A stretch of DNA of 64,000 nucleotides, taken from Pterobdella sp. o SKG-2022 (lineage: Eukaryota > Annelida > Clitellata > Hirudinida > Piscicolidae). The notes beneath the pieces were generated by a model, which ran no database searches, had not been told where the DNA came from, and worked only from the letters and a program-made list of their open reading frames with translations. How positions within the stretch are numbered: position 1 is the stretch's first letter; each line of letters begins with the position of its first letter. The DNA lies in contig OZ038325.1 of assembly GCA_964035795.1 (NCBI GenBank), forward strand, positions 2,048,473-2,112,472. The letters run 5' to 3'. Below are positions 38,506 through 50,209 of the stretch, one piece after another. The translations under genes were made by a program, and so were the position numbers.

Positions 38506-40705
38506 ATGGTAATGAAGTTTCACTGTAGATTTTAATTACATGATATATCCCCATGTGGCCTAGAAACTCCTCAAGTTAATGCCACATTAATCATATAGTA
38601 ACTGTTGTTATTGAGACTCGTTTGGCCTCTTAGCTAAATCCATCATGTAAAACGTTTTGCAGACAAAGTTGAAGATAACTGAAGAGCATTTGATTGGTTG
38701 GCATGTTTTGAAATCATTTAATATGAAATTATCCTATTTATCCAATAATAACATTTTATTTTAAAGGTAGGCTAAGATTGTCTTAGAATTTTCAATGTGA
38801 TTGTAATATGGAGCGCTTCTGAGTGTAGATCGAAACACTTTATAAAGATGCTTTTTCAGATATATGTGATATAATGTTTTAACCTATGTAGGGTCAGTAT
38901 TTGGCCACCCCTTGTCTATAACGCCCAATTTTAAATGTGTTTATTCATATTTTTTTTCTTTTATTTAAATATTCGTCTGTTTCAGAACTCAAGGAAGCTT
39001 TCAGTATTTACGACAAAAACGGTAATGGGATGATCAGGTAATGATTTTATAATCCATTATTGAATTTTTGTGAATATCTATTTCATTCCTCTTTATTTTT
39101 ATTAACATTATTATTATGTTTTTATACTCTTATTAATTTCAGTCCTAAGGAACTAGCACTTCTGATGAGAAGCTTGGGAAAGAATCCTACAGAAAATGAG
39201 CTTCTCACAATGATAAACGAAGTCGATTTTGATGGTTATTATTCTTTCTTCTTCATTTCTTATCTACTTTATCATATACCTTGTGGCGCCTTGAAGCAAT
39301 GAGGCAAACTAGTTTTAATTGGCTTTTTTGACAACTGGTAAATGAGCAGAACATTCACCAAAAGAACTAGAAAGAACTTCAACTAGGAGCTTTAGCAGTA
39401 TGTTTTTGAAGAGACTTTATATTGAAGACAGTTTGGCAGACCCCTAGAGAGAGTCGCAGTAGCGCAACCTTCAGAAAACTTATGAGATATCCGAAGGGTT
39501 TACAGTCGTAGGAAGTGGAAAGTTGCGTACTAAATTTTATGACATGTATGCAAAAAGACTGTATTATTTAAAGGTGCAGTAGTTAAAGTGTGGACTGGAA
39601 AACAGAGTCACATAAGATTTTGAGGCTGAAGCATATTATGGAATTCATTTTGGCAAAATTTAATTATTTTAAAATATGCGATTATGAATCATAATTATAA
39701 AAATGATCATTATTGGTCTGGTATAAGTAATATTGAGTTTTAATATACTTTGTTTTTTCAAATATTTTTATTTTATTGCGATCCTTTTATTGCCTATTTT
39801 ATTTTAAATTTTTCTTTAACTTCTTGAATATTTTTGGCATTGTTTTATATATTCTTATTGATGTTAATAGCTTCAAATTAGATTGTACTATATTCAATTA
39901 TGCCGTCATATCGTATTGTATAGTGTTGCGGTATTAAAACATTGTTGTACTATAATTTTCAACATTGTATTTTTTATCATGTTATGTTTTGTTGTATGAA
40001 ATTGCCGTATAAACACACAATAATTACAGAAAATCAACAAGTAGACTTTGTAGAATTTGTGCAGATAATGTTGCATCAGCCTGATGATTCAGAACGGTTA
40101 AAACATTCTTATAAGGATTTTTGTCCAATCTTCTAATTTTTATGCTTTATGATATTTTCAAAGATTTTTTGAAGAAATGATAAAGGAAATCATCAGAAGC
40201 TTCGACATCAAGAATGAAGGTGTTTTGTTCAAATTGTGTACAATTTGTGGGAAGAAACAATAAAATTGAAAAATAATATGGCACCTTGTAAGGTCAACAA
40301 ACACAATATTTATTTTTAAAAAGAGTCACGAAATTTTTCGTAAGACTAGTGATAATCACTTGATAATGTAAGCTATTAGGCTCCATTATTAGGTCACCAA
40401 GTCTTCGAGTTTTTCAAAGTTCAATTTCTACGTTTTATTACAGTTTTTTTTATTATGTACTATTTGAGTTTAATTTTTTAACTTAAATACAGGCTTTATT
40501 CAAGTTTCTCATTTGAGATATGTGTTAGAAAATTACAACGAGCTGTCTGCTAAAGATGTAGATGAATTGACTGCTACTCTTGATCCTAATGGTGACGGAA
40601 AAGTCGAATATCAAGGTTTGAAGTTTAAATCTATAAATTCATTTTTTATTAATTCACTTTAAATTTTCTTTTTCAGAAGTTGCTGATTTTTTTAAACCTT
40701 CTTAA
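38506..40705 (+). CDS. Calmodulin-like EF-hand protein
   Basis: Eight exons: probable ATG-only exon 38506-38508, then 38663-38696, 38986-39037, 39143-39234, 40030-40096, 40164-40219, 40493-40615 and 40677-40705. All phases agree and give 151 residues, close to calmodulin's 149. The N-terminus ([20 protein letters not shown]) aligns with the calmodulin start. Loop 1 ([12 protein letters not shown]) and loop 4 ([12 protein letters not shown]) are canonical. Loop 2 ([12 protein letters not shown]) keeps most ligands but lacks the central Gly. Loop 3 (DIKNEGFIQVSH) has His instead of the final Glu and probably does not bind calcium. An intron right after ATG is typical of calmodulin genes, which supports the start, though the first exon is the least certain part. 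Its role is probably as a divergent calcium sensor; the partner is unknown. Confidence 0.82.
38805..38930. mobile_element. Possible degenerate relative of the SINE body
   Basis: The stretch contains GAGCGCTT, then GTAGATCGAAACACTTTA, in an order and spacing like the two AAGCGCTT blocks of the element at 33405-33591. No tRNA-like head or target duplication is visible, so the call is weak. Confidence 0.25.
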
Positions 40706-40913
40706 CTTCGGAAGATTTTTGTTAATTTGTATTGATATTAATATAAGATTTAACACTAATCAAAAGTAGATTCAAATTGAATTCCAAAGCATAAAAAATG
40801 TTTTAACACAGCTTTCATTTATAATCTCTCACTTTGGTGCTTCTTTTACTCACGTAACAAAAATTATTGGATCGTGTAAATGTTTAAAATATTCTTGTTT
40901 TTTATTCTTTAAA

Positions 40914-40919
40914 ATAAAT
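40914..40919 (+). promoter_or_regulatory. Candidate AATAAA polyadenylation signal of the EF-hand gene
   Basis: AATAAA lies about 210 bases after the EF-hand stop and only 51 bases before the next gene's start codon, so the two transcription units nearly touch. Confidence 0.5.
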
Positions 40920-40970
40920 TATACAATTTTGTTTCATTTTTTAAAATGACGTGTAAAGATGTAATTAGAC

Positions 40971-43900
40971 ATGAGCATAGTGAAAAAAATTTATGATTTG
41001 ATTATGGAGAACAAGTTGTTGGGAGTGCTTCTAGTATCGGTGGCAAATCTTTTGATAATTTCATTCTTGTAAGTTGTTATACGGAAAATATATATTTTAA
41101 AAATAAAATATGTAAAAAATAAACCCCAGTGGTACAAGCACACAAAAAAATATTGCCATAGAGCCACCACCTCCTGGAGTATTCATTGATTCTCCATATG
41201 TATTTGATTTCCCAAACGGTGATTTGAGTTCTATAAATACATTATTAATTGAAGATAAAGTTGTCTTTGTGATGTACTATGCACCATGGTGTGTTACAAG
41301 CAAACAAGAAAGACATTCCTTTGTACAAGTTGCCGAACATTTCAAAAATGAGGTGTGATAATTAGTTATTTAGAAAAACATGAATTGTTTAGAATATTAC
41401 CTTTTTATTAACTTAATGTTTATTTTAAAGTATTTACAATCAATCAAAATTGACGTTTGAAATATTAAAAATTCCCCACAAAGATAGAGTTTATTTCAAT
41501 CAACTGTGCCTACTTCAAGGGTCTTTGTTTTCAACAACGACCCTCCCTTTCCTACCCTACTTACTTTCTTCATATCAAGGGTCTCAATCCTATTGAATAT
41601 AAAGGTTTATATACTTTTTTATACAAAATACATAAATATTCAAATCATATAAGATTTTTATGAATATGAGAATTCCTTGCATTTCATCATATCAAGGACA
41701 AAATCATTATTGATATTAGGTTATACTGTTGTATGTGTGTCATTAATTTAGACATGCTATAGTCGGTTGTTTTATTCTACTCAAACAATGTTATGTTTTC
41801 AAAATGATTGAAAAAAATCACCAGTTTAGAAATAATTCTTCATTAGACTGCAGTCCAGCCTAATATTTAACTTGAAACATTTAGAGTTTAAGATTTTTTT
41901 CACAGTTTTTTTCTACTATCAACAAGCCAAATAACAACAGTACCAGAATATAATTTTGACAATACCTGTTATTGGAGTCTACTGTTATACATCTAATAAC
42001 AGGAAAGCAGCTTTAATTTTTAGGCATTATCTTCAGGCAGTTTAAGCTAATTGTAAGAAATTTAAATGAGAATAATTTCATGAACAAAAAAATTAAAATA
42101 AGCTGAGATATTGTAAATGTATCAGCCAATCTCTGTATACCCCAGCTACTGGGACACCCAAGGCAGTATAATCTGATAAATTTTGTTTCCATCTTTATAT
42201 GAATAAAATTGATTTCCATGGTCATAATAATATTAAAATATCAAACTAATTAAAAATACAAATCTGATATAAGCTTCAACCCTATATTTTTATATATCTC
42301 ATTTCTCCCACTGTACTTGAGTTAAGCTGGTCTCAAAAATACCCACACTTGAAGGCCCAGTATCAAAAGAATATTTCATGAAATTTCTTAACCTCATGCT
42401 ACGACCCTTAGTTCTCATCAACAATCAGCAAGAATTACAAGAATATAGAGTTTCTGTTCAGGTACATTACTGAGTTTGTATTTAGGCATAAATAACAGTA
42501 TGCATGCAAATGCTTCACACACACACATAATGCATAAACATTCTTTATACACACACATACAAACACACTTACAATAAAATACCTCATACACATGAAAACA
42601 TATATATTCAAATGCCTCACACAAAAATACCTCCAAAACACACATACCATACACAAGAACCTCACACACATCACAGACTCCAATTATAATGCGGTTGGAC
42701 CCCTCTTCATCATTCACATCTCCTCAGTTTATCATATTTTATCTTGCAGCTTTGACCTTCATCAAGCAAGGTTGTGGGTGCGGGGATATTTTTGGTTTCA
42801 GTTATTAACCCCCAACCAATATTGGCATGAAAACAAAAGCAAAACGATGATGATGATAATGAGGATGATGATGATGATGATAATGAGGATGATGATGATG
42901 GTGAAGGTATCATGGATACAACTATAATTATTGAAAACCGACGTAAAACGATGATTATGATTGGATGATTGGTGGTGATGATAGGACGAAGAAGATAGTG
43001 GTGGTGATGATGGATGCACTATAGATGAAACCATTCAAAATTCATCCCAGATCCTCTCAACGCCCATCCTTTTGCCGGGGTTTCATCTTCTTTCTCGTCG
43101 TCTTCATCTTGTTTCAGTAGCCATATTACCTGCAAGCCTTACACCATCACCTCCATCAGAGAAAACAACCACACTTCCGTATGACCTTTTGCTTATTTGC
43201 TGTTGTTTTGATGTTTGTGTAATGATTATAAGTATAAATTTTTTATTTTTATAAAATTTGTTGTTGTTATAAATTCTTATTATTATTGTTATTATTTTCA
43301 TTGTTATTTTTATCGTAAATATTATTGAATTAATTATTATTGTTTTTTTTTTAAATTAATTTATTTTTGTTAACATATCACACTTTAACGGGTTATTCAG
43401 GTAATGCAGTTAACAAAAGACACCAAAACAGACGATATTGTTGCATGGGTGAACACTCAAACGCTCAAGGTGGGAAAGGAAGTGTTGTAAGGAAGGTCCC
43501 AGTATTTAATTTTATCTAATCTATTACATGGAGTAGCATCCTGTGAAACCTAATGGTCGACTCACTAATTGGTTTCAGCATCTAATAATGGCATATAGTA
43601 AAATGATATAATATCAATAATGATGAGAATTATATCAATAATATAAGGATATAATTTCAATAATAGCATAAGAATTTGCAGCACTCATAATATTATATGA
43701 TATAAAAGATCATTTTTTTTCATTTTTATAGCTCCATTTTTATTGGGTTAGACTTATTTATTATAACAATTTATTAATATAATAAAAAAAAGCACTAAGG
43801 TTTATTGAGAAGCTTAATAAACGAAGGTTTTTGTAAAATTATCTTACATTATCTTAGTATTTGTTTCTATTATATTGATTTCCGGCTATTTTACGTCAAT

Positions 43901-46900
43901 TTATTAATCATTAAAGATTATACTGCTGTACATGTCCCAGTAACTGGGGTTGACAGCAGTCAGCCTAGATTATTGATACTATTATAGAGTAATTATCCAT
44001 CTTTATTATACTACTAGAAATAATCAATTGAGAATGTAAGTTCGTCTTACGAAAAGCTTCGTGGTTTAAATTAATAAATACTTTGTGTTTGTTTTTCTCA
44101 CTATACTCTAGCGTAGCTTTTAAAATACCACGTAGCGTTCAATAATTCCATCGCAAACCCCAGCCAGCAATCAGATGGATGAATCTGTTGACGTGGAAGA
44201 GTTTGAAGATGTATGGTTACCTATCCAATCATCCATCCATCATCCTTTTCATCCCGAGGTTCAACCAATCATTGCGTCTGGCCGCTAAGCTCAATATGGT
44301 TGCTATGTGTTGTTTTGTTTGGTTGCTATGTGTTGATTTGTTTGGTTGTTATGTGTTGTTTTTTTTGGTTGTAGAACTTTCAAAAGCCCAATCTTTGGTA
44401 AAGGAAAACGGGCTATAAAAAGGATTTGATTGATTGTTGTGTTGTTTTTTTGGTTGTTATGTGTTGATTTCTTTTATGGATATAAATGTTGTTTATTGTT
44501 TGTTTTCTTTTTTATGCATTGTTCCTATTTCTGTAATATTTTTTATCACTCACCATTATAATTGATATTCTCCGCAGTTTATTAGCGCTTCTGAGACTTA
44601 CAAAAGGATCCACACAAACACAACAATAGACTCAAACACCATAAAAAAACAAAAGCAGATAAAAAATGCCATTAACAATAAGAGAAAAAGTTTTCTGAAA
44701 TTTTGTGATAAAAAATCTGTAAAAGAAGACAAAAATGATGGTGGGAATACAAAGAAAGTCCGTTTAGAAGCAGTTTGTAACTTGCTCGATGGGGACGATC
44801 ATTTATGTGTGAGGCATAACTATAAGGCAGACAATATAAAAATCACCACTACTGGTGAGAAGAGTTTGGTGTTGGTTGATGGTGTGGTCTTAATGAGTGT
44901 CAAGTTGGTGAGGGGTTTTCGAGGTGGGGGTGAAGGGGAGAGTGTACATCAATCGATCAATGATACTAATAATAACGAAACTATTGACAAAGTGGAGAAG
45001 TTACCATTAAAGACCGCTAACGATGGGAAGGTGGTGTGTGTAGAAAGTCGGATGTTTTTCCTCTCTGACAAACAGTTTGTCGTCTGCACTGGCATACAGG
45101 CGCTTGACAGGGGGACCTTTTACCTCAATGATGTATCCACTTCTATTGTCGATTGGTGGGAGAAAAATAATGCCATAAACTCCGACGATGATGAGGAAGA
45201 TGTTGGTGGTGATATAGAAAAAAGGAAAAACCACCCTGATTCGTTACGATTCCAATGTCGGGATATATTGATGAATGTAGGTGGTGTTTTTGGTAACGAA
45301 GGTAGTGTTGAAGATGAGGGGAGTGGAAGTGGTGGTATGGGAGGTACACGGATGGGTGATGGTGAGGTGGTTGAAAAGTTGGGGCATTTTAACGAAACCT
45401 TCAACTTCTACATCGTTGATAGCCAGTATTACGATCACTTCCTTCGCCATTTTAAACTTCAAGTTTTGTCCACGTCCAATTTCTCGTCATCACTCTTTCT
45501 TGTCGATCTAAAAGTAAAGTATTTTTTTTACTTTATATTTTGTTTTTTAAAATGGTTCAATTTTGTATATATTCGTTAAATATTGTATTAATTTACACCT
45601 CACTTGCCAGAGGGAGTCTATAGTGGAGCACAGCGTAGACTTCAACTCTCAAGAAGATATATGTACTATTCATTATTATTGCATACAATTATATGAAAAT
45701 ATCATTTATTATCGATAACATTCCCAACTTATTTTTTTGCAATGGTCTAACCCTATAAAGATGGGACTGAAGACGATGAACGATGATGATGATATTAATT
45801 ATAAGCCACTGTTCACAAGTCAGACGCATGTTGAGCTTCATGCAAGGAGACTCACTGGCTGGGGATGGTGGTTTGAGGGAGCAGATAGATCGCTTTGGAG
45901 TGCCCACCAACCCATTAGCACCTCATCTCACTCTGGTTTTTATTTGTTTTTAGGGAAAGAATGCCGTATGAAGTTGATTATTACACCACTAAACCCTCGT
46001 GTTGTTTTTGCGGTCAATCCCCTATGTTTAGCTGTATATATATGTATGTATGAATAGATACGTATGATTGGCTTTAAAATGTCAACGTTGTGCAACAGGA
46101 TAGAGTGGTGATGTATTATACGCCATGGTGTGCCCATTGCCACCCTATCAACCACCTCTTTATCCACCTCTCCCTCATCTTCAACCAGCAACATATGACC
46201 TTTGTCAGGTTTGTTGAAAACTAAAAATTATTCTAGAATTTCTTATTTTATCATGTATAAAATACAGTGTGGAGTGCATCCAGTTTTTAATCAGCATCAT
46301 ATTATAGTCAGAATTTGAAAAAATATATAATTTATAGAATTATCTCATTTTTTATACAGAGTTGACTCTGGCAAGTTGCTAGCCAATCATATGCCTCATG
46401 TCACGGTGTTTCCATCAATTTTGTATGTGCCTTCTGATAGGTAGGTTGGTATCGACTATTGTGAATCTATGCTTTCAAGTATAATAAATATTTTTGTAAG
46501 TAAATCGGATTCAACTAAAATGAATTTTTTTACAGATCAAAAGCTATTGTTTTTTACCCTGAAAACCTTCCAATAACGTTCCCATCTCTCTTGAAGTTTG
46601 TAATGTTGGCATCAGATGGAAAGTTCCTGGATTCCTTCCCAGAACTTTGTTCAATAGAGTGTGTGCGGTCGAACATTCGAGACGCCAAGAAGCATTTGAC
46701 GATGATAAGCAGACACACGAGACATTTGAAGAAAGAACTCATGGCCATGCAAACATGGCACGCTTTTTATATGGAAGTTTTCAAGTTCTACAAAGATAAT
46801 TTGAAACGCACGCAAGACCTGTTGTTTTTGCTCAATATTCTTAGACTTCCTCTCAAAGGAAGATTTTTGCGAAAACATAAATTCAAACAAATTTTGCGTA

Positions 46901-46932
46901 TTAAATCTAAAAGTCTGTCAATTAGGACGTAA
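40971..46932 (+). CDS. TXNDC11: TXNDC11-like membrane thioredoxin-domain protein
   Basis: Well-supported exons: 40971-41068, 41130-41352, 41484-41604, 44578-45513, 45611 to about 45666, 46099-46208, 46360-46440 and 46536-46932. Tentative: 43401-43469 and 44175-44210. The start opens MSIVKK, followed by a hydrophobic segment (about residues 14-33) expected to anchor the protein in the ER membrane with a luminal body. Thioredoxin-like domain 1 has APWCVTSK with only one active-site Cys; the last domain has the full motif TPWCAHCH. The same asymmetry is known in vertebrate TXNDC11. The region ending NPIEYKG, the FPENLP-like stretch (FYPENLPITFPSLLKF) and a Lys/Arg-rich coiled-coil tail also match that family. 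The middle is poorly conserved, one exon junction after 41604 does not fit phase, and short exons are probably missing from my model. The start lies 266 bases after the EF-hand stop. Confidence 0.75.
42136..42174 (-). repeat. Interspersed repeat with CCCAGTARCTGGG hairpin (copy 1)
   Basis: On the minus strand it reads AGATTATACTGCC..., then a short gap and CCCAGTAGCTGGGG. The same order of blocks is seen in the opposite orientation at 43915-43973, and the TTATACTGC block recurs near 41720 and 59742. It is probably an end of a short mobile element. Confidence 0.4.
42515..42690. repeat. CA-rich simple sequence
   Basis: Repeated ACACAC tracts separated by short AT stretches, for example CACACACACACATAATGC. 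This is ordinary microsatellite-like DNA in an intron. Confidence 0.8.
42845..42905. repeat. GAT/GAG trinucleotide microsatellite
   Basis: Tandem GATGATGAT runs interrupted by ATAATGAG, within the long intron of the TXNDC11-like gene. Confidence 0.9.
43915..43973 (+). repeat. Interspersed repeat with CCCAGTARCTGGG hairpin (copy 2)
   Basis: AGATTATACTGCTGTACATG is followed by CCCAGTAACTGGGG, whose two halves are inverted repeats. It matches copy 1 at 42136-42174 in the opposite orientation. Confidence 0.45.
44296..44475 (+). repeat. Short tandem repeat, unit about 24 bp (GGTTGYTATGTGTTG...)
   Basis: At least four imperfect copies of TTTGGTTGTTATGTGTTGTT occur in two clusters (44298-44372 and 44431-44470). 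They sit in the intron before the large TXNDC11 exon at 44578. Confidence 0.75.
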
Positions 46933-47187
46933 ATTTTAATTAATTTTTAAAATTTCTTTTTCAAAGATTGTTTATTTCGTTTTGGTTTTTTTTTTTTTAA
47001 ATATTATTTTTGTGATTATTGAATCGAATGCAATGTTGTTAACTCATTTAAATGTGATTGGCTAGATAAAGGCACAGTATTTTTATTTAAATAATTAGTC
47101 ATTTTTTGGTAATTTATTAAGTTCAATCGTTTCAAATGAAGCGCTATCAGTGGCCATTTAAGAATTTTATCGTCTGCGAAATTAGAA

Positions 47188-47720
47188 ATGTCTCAAGAAA
47201 GCTTAGTTAACCAAGAAAGGTATTAATGCTTAAATTCGGAAATTTTATGGTAAATTTTAACTTTTGAATAATCAAGAAAAAGCTTTATTTTTAAAGAAAG
47301 ATATTAGGCAAAATTTTATTCGAATCGGTAATATATTGCAGTTTGGATGTATTGGAAGAGAAAGAGTTACTACCTCTTGATGATTTGTTGCAAAAAATAA
47401 AGCAGGTTTCAGGTTAGCGAGGAATTTTAAATTCTTTATTGAAGTTTTGATCTAAGATCCATTAGTGTTGCACAAAACACAAAAATATTAAAAAATTAGT
47501 TTAGAGTATGGCATTTTACATTATCAGATTCACTCTTTAAATTTTAATATTTCAGAACTAAATTTTTGAAATATAAAGTGTTTTAATTACAGAGCAGATC
47601 CAAACTTTGAGGATATCTTTAGTCACCACGATAGGAAATAATGAATTCTTCTTCGCTTCGCAATCAACCAAAGAATCTATAGAAAAGTTTTGTAAAATTT
47701 CAGATTTCAAGCCGCCATGA
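47188..47720 (+). CDS. Small helical protein, 76 residues, family not recognised
   Basis: Three exons, 47188-47219, 47342-47412 and 47593-47720, join with matching phases (2, then 1) and clean acceptors (ATTGCAG, AATTACAG). The protein starts MSQESLVNQESLDVLEEKE, continues with a heptad-like helical stretch (PLDDLLQKIKQVSEQIQTLR) and ends SDFKPP. No signal peptide or membrane segment is visible. The size and helical pattern are those of small subunits of large complexes, but I cannot name the family. It lies head-to-tail 255 bases after the TXNDC11-like stop, with an AG two bases before the ATG. The upstream donor could in principle be the earlier GTTTCA, but only the GTTAGC donor keeps the frame open. 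Confidence 0.65.
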
Positions 47721-48347
47721 CCATTTTGTGCATTGTACCAGCTCTTCAACTACCACTCATTTCAATTACAAAGTCGAAGTTTTTATTGTAAGAAAATTCC
47801 TTGACATAGTTTAGTATAAAAACCATTAGAATTATAAAATAACTTTAAATTGTTTTAGTGACATTTAGTAATCATACAAAATGAATGTACACTTTGAAGA
47901 AAAATATTTACTTTTAGCTGCCATTTGAGGTATATGAAATATTTTTCTCCTGAGAAACCGTTAAGCTTTTAATAAAATATGCTTAAGATATTTAAGTTTT
48001 ATCATGATTTATCCAATCTATTTACATGATCCTTATGACATGAACATACACATGTAAATGTTACTTTTATATGGAATAGAAAATTAACAAAATAATAATT
48101 TTCTTAAACATTTAATTCATAAAAACAAAAAAAAACCGTATAAAATATATACTAAAAAATCGTAATTCAACCCTGAAAATAAATTAAAACTGAAAAAAAT
48201 TCAATCTATAGCATCAATTAGATCCATTTATAAAATAATAAATACAAAATTTATAAAAACAAGAGATCTAATAATAATGACAGACACATTAAATAAAAAT
48301 AAACAATGCAATGAAAAAGCAACAGTTCATATGGGAGATTAAAACTT
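47721..48347. other. Convergent intergenic region
   Basis: AT-rich 3' regions of the small + strand gene and the - strand forkhead gene meet here. Apart from one AATAAA nothing specific is visible. Confidence 0.6.
47971..47976 (+). promoter_or_regulatory. Candidate AATAAA polyadenylation signal of the small gene
   Basis: AATAAA lies 251 bases after the stop codon at 47720, in the space shared with the convergent forkhead gene. Confidence 0.45.
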
Positions 48348-50209
48348 CTACGCCGACGCTTGAACTGTCTTCAGAGATAAAGGAGATTCTGAGGTGCGTT
48401 TCAAAGTTTGTTAAACGATGCTATTTATCTATCAATTTAAATGATAATGCGTCACAAATATTTTATTAGAATGTTCTTTAAAATTTATATAAACTGTGTA
48501 TAAATAACTTGTAAAAAGTTATTGGCTTAAAAACTGAAATATTGTTTTATAGTTTCTAATTATATACATTTTTGTCATCAAAATATTGATTATTCATACA
48601 AAATTATAGATCACATAAAGGAAAAAGTAAAAAATAAATCTTATAATTTTTTCATTTTGTGGAAAATTTTGAAAATTTATAATTATTCAGTTGAGTTTTA
48701 TAACAAAGTTAATACTTCATAATTGCTAAGTCATCTATAATATCAAAATAGGTTTGAAATTAAAAATAAAACATTGCACACTCACCATTAGAAATGATGG
48801 TTCGGAAAGCTGATCTTTGTGTGTTGTTGTTGCTTGTGTTGTTTTTATTGTTAGAGGTATTGCTTACAGGGATTGAGAGAGTTTTGAAGTCATTTTGATC
48901 TAGCAGGTCATCGAATATATATTCTCCTTGTGACTGTTGCAATTGATAAATAAGATCTATGATGATCTTGAATCAAGAAGAATCAATTAAACAATAGGTT
49001 TCTAAAAATATATTTAATACTATTTTTAAAATGTTGAAAATTATGTAGTAAATGGAAATACATTTTTAGGGAATTTGACAACTCGGTAGTAGGTGAGGTC
49101 TTTGTGGGAGGTGGTAGAGAAGTCAGAAAATGTTGGAGATTTGATGGGAGTAGATGGGGTTGGTGGACTCAAATCTTCTCCCAAGAGGAGATCATCCTCA
49201 AGGAATTTATCAGTAATCAGCTTAGATGAGTTTTCCGCATCTGCTTTCTTAGAACATTTTGCTATCTCCTCATCAAACCTGTTTTTTTTTTTAAATTTTA
49301 ATATTATTTGGATATAAAATTTACTGAGTGAAATAAAATCGAAACAGCATAATATAGCAACCTGGCCATTTTCGAGTCACTCAGTCCCCAAAGGCAAGCC
49401 TTCCTTTGTGAACCATTAAGTGATGGTGTTTCTAATTTTTGAAAACTTTTATTGAGTGAAAGGTTGTGTCGGATTGAATTTTTCCAGCCATCAGGGGCTG
49501 TTTTGAAGTAAGGGAATCTGTTGATAATGTAATTGTAAATGTCGCTCACAGGAAGATAACCCTTAGCTGAATCTTTTAAAGCCATAGCTATTAATAAACT
49601 GTAAGAAAAGGGAGGTTTGTCTGGTTTGTTTTTGTTAGAAGGTAATTTACTAGATGTATTGGTACTTGATGTGGTGTTCGTTTGAAAGTTTCGTTGAGTG
49701 AAATTGACAGAGTGTGACTGATGGTTGGTTGTGGATAAAGTTGTTTTTGATTGCTTGATAATTGGTTTATCTGGTTGTTGAAGGGTTGGAACATAAGATG
49801 GGCTTAACTGAATCAAGACAACCCTTTCTTTAGAATTTTCTTTTTTGGGAGAAACAACTGACACACTTGTCGGAGATTCTTCAAGTTTAATTTCTTCATC
49901 ATCAAGAAATGTCATTGAATTCGAAGAGTTTGGATTGTCAGTAGCCATTGGCGACCAATCTTGACTATCATTATGACGCTCTCCTGTCTTGGGATCTACC
50001 AAGATGTTGAGATCGCAGTCAGTGTGTATAGATGCTTCGTCGTAATTTATAACAGGGTTGCTAGAAGTAAAAGATAAATCTGAAAATGACACCGGATCTC
50101 CCAGCCTAGGATCATCTCTGTAACTACGACTCATGGCTTCGATAGACTCCAAGAACGAAAACTTCTCGTCATTGCTAGTTTCGAGAAAATATTCTATCAA
50201 ATCCGGCAT
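48348..50209 (-). CDS. FoxN1/4: Forkhead transcription factor, FoxN1/4 type
   Basis: Four exons on the minus strand: 50209-49362, 49278-49062, 48933-48786 and 48388-48348. All phases agree and give 417 residues ending at TAG 48350-48348. The start at 50209 opens [10 protein letters not shown] and is the first in-frame ATG. The N-terminal 195 residues are acidic, then Ser/Thr/Asn-rich and presumably disordered. The forkhead domain begins at about residue 198 ([10 protein letters not shown]) and contains [24 protein letters not shown] and the recognition helix core [21 protein letters not shown] and the following KLET...[13 protein letters not shown] match FoxN1/4 rather than FoxN2/3 or other Fox classes. 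The C-terminal part is acidic ([17 protein letters not shown]), a plausible activation region. It acts in the nucleus as a DNA-binding regulator. The last exon, only 41 bp, is the least certain. Confidence 0.85.

Larger units (their letters stand above)
41605..43400. other. Long intronic stretch of the TXNDC11-like gene, with repeats
   Basis: No exon could be placed with confidence. The stretch holds an interspersed repeat (42136-42174), CA-rich DNA and a GAT microsatellite, and a weak exon candidate at 43118-43178 with incompatible phase. Confidence 0.5.

Noticed and set aside
42592..42927. ORFs on both strands over CA and GAT repeats
   Set aside because: Their composition comes from microsatellites.
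43118..43178. Candidate TXNDC11 exon (AILPASLTPSPPSEK)
   Set aside because: Its exit phase does not join the next candidate exon without a stop, and the peptide has no convincing family match.
44298..44470. CRISPR-like direct repeats
   Set aside because: Repeats are imperfect, without unique spacers of constant length, and the genome is animal; this is a plain tandem repeat.
45737..46057. 106-codon ORF overlapping a TXNDC11 intron
   Set aside because: It runs through a probable acceptor, has no family resemblance and ends in low-complexity codons. A 12-bp microexon at 45955-45966 (phase 0 to 0) is possible but unproven.
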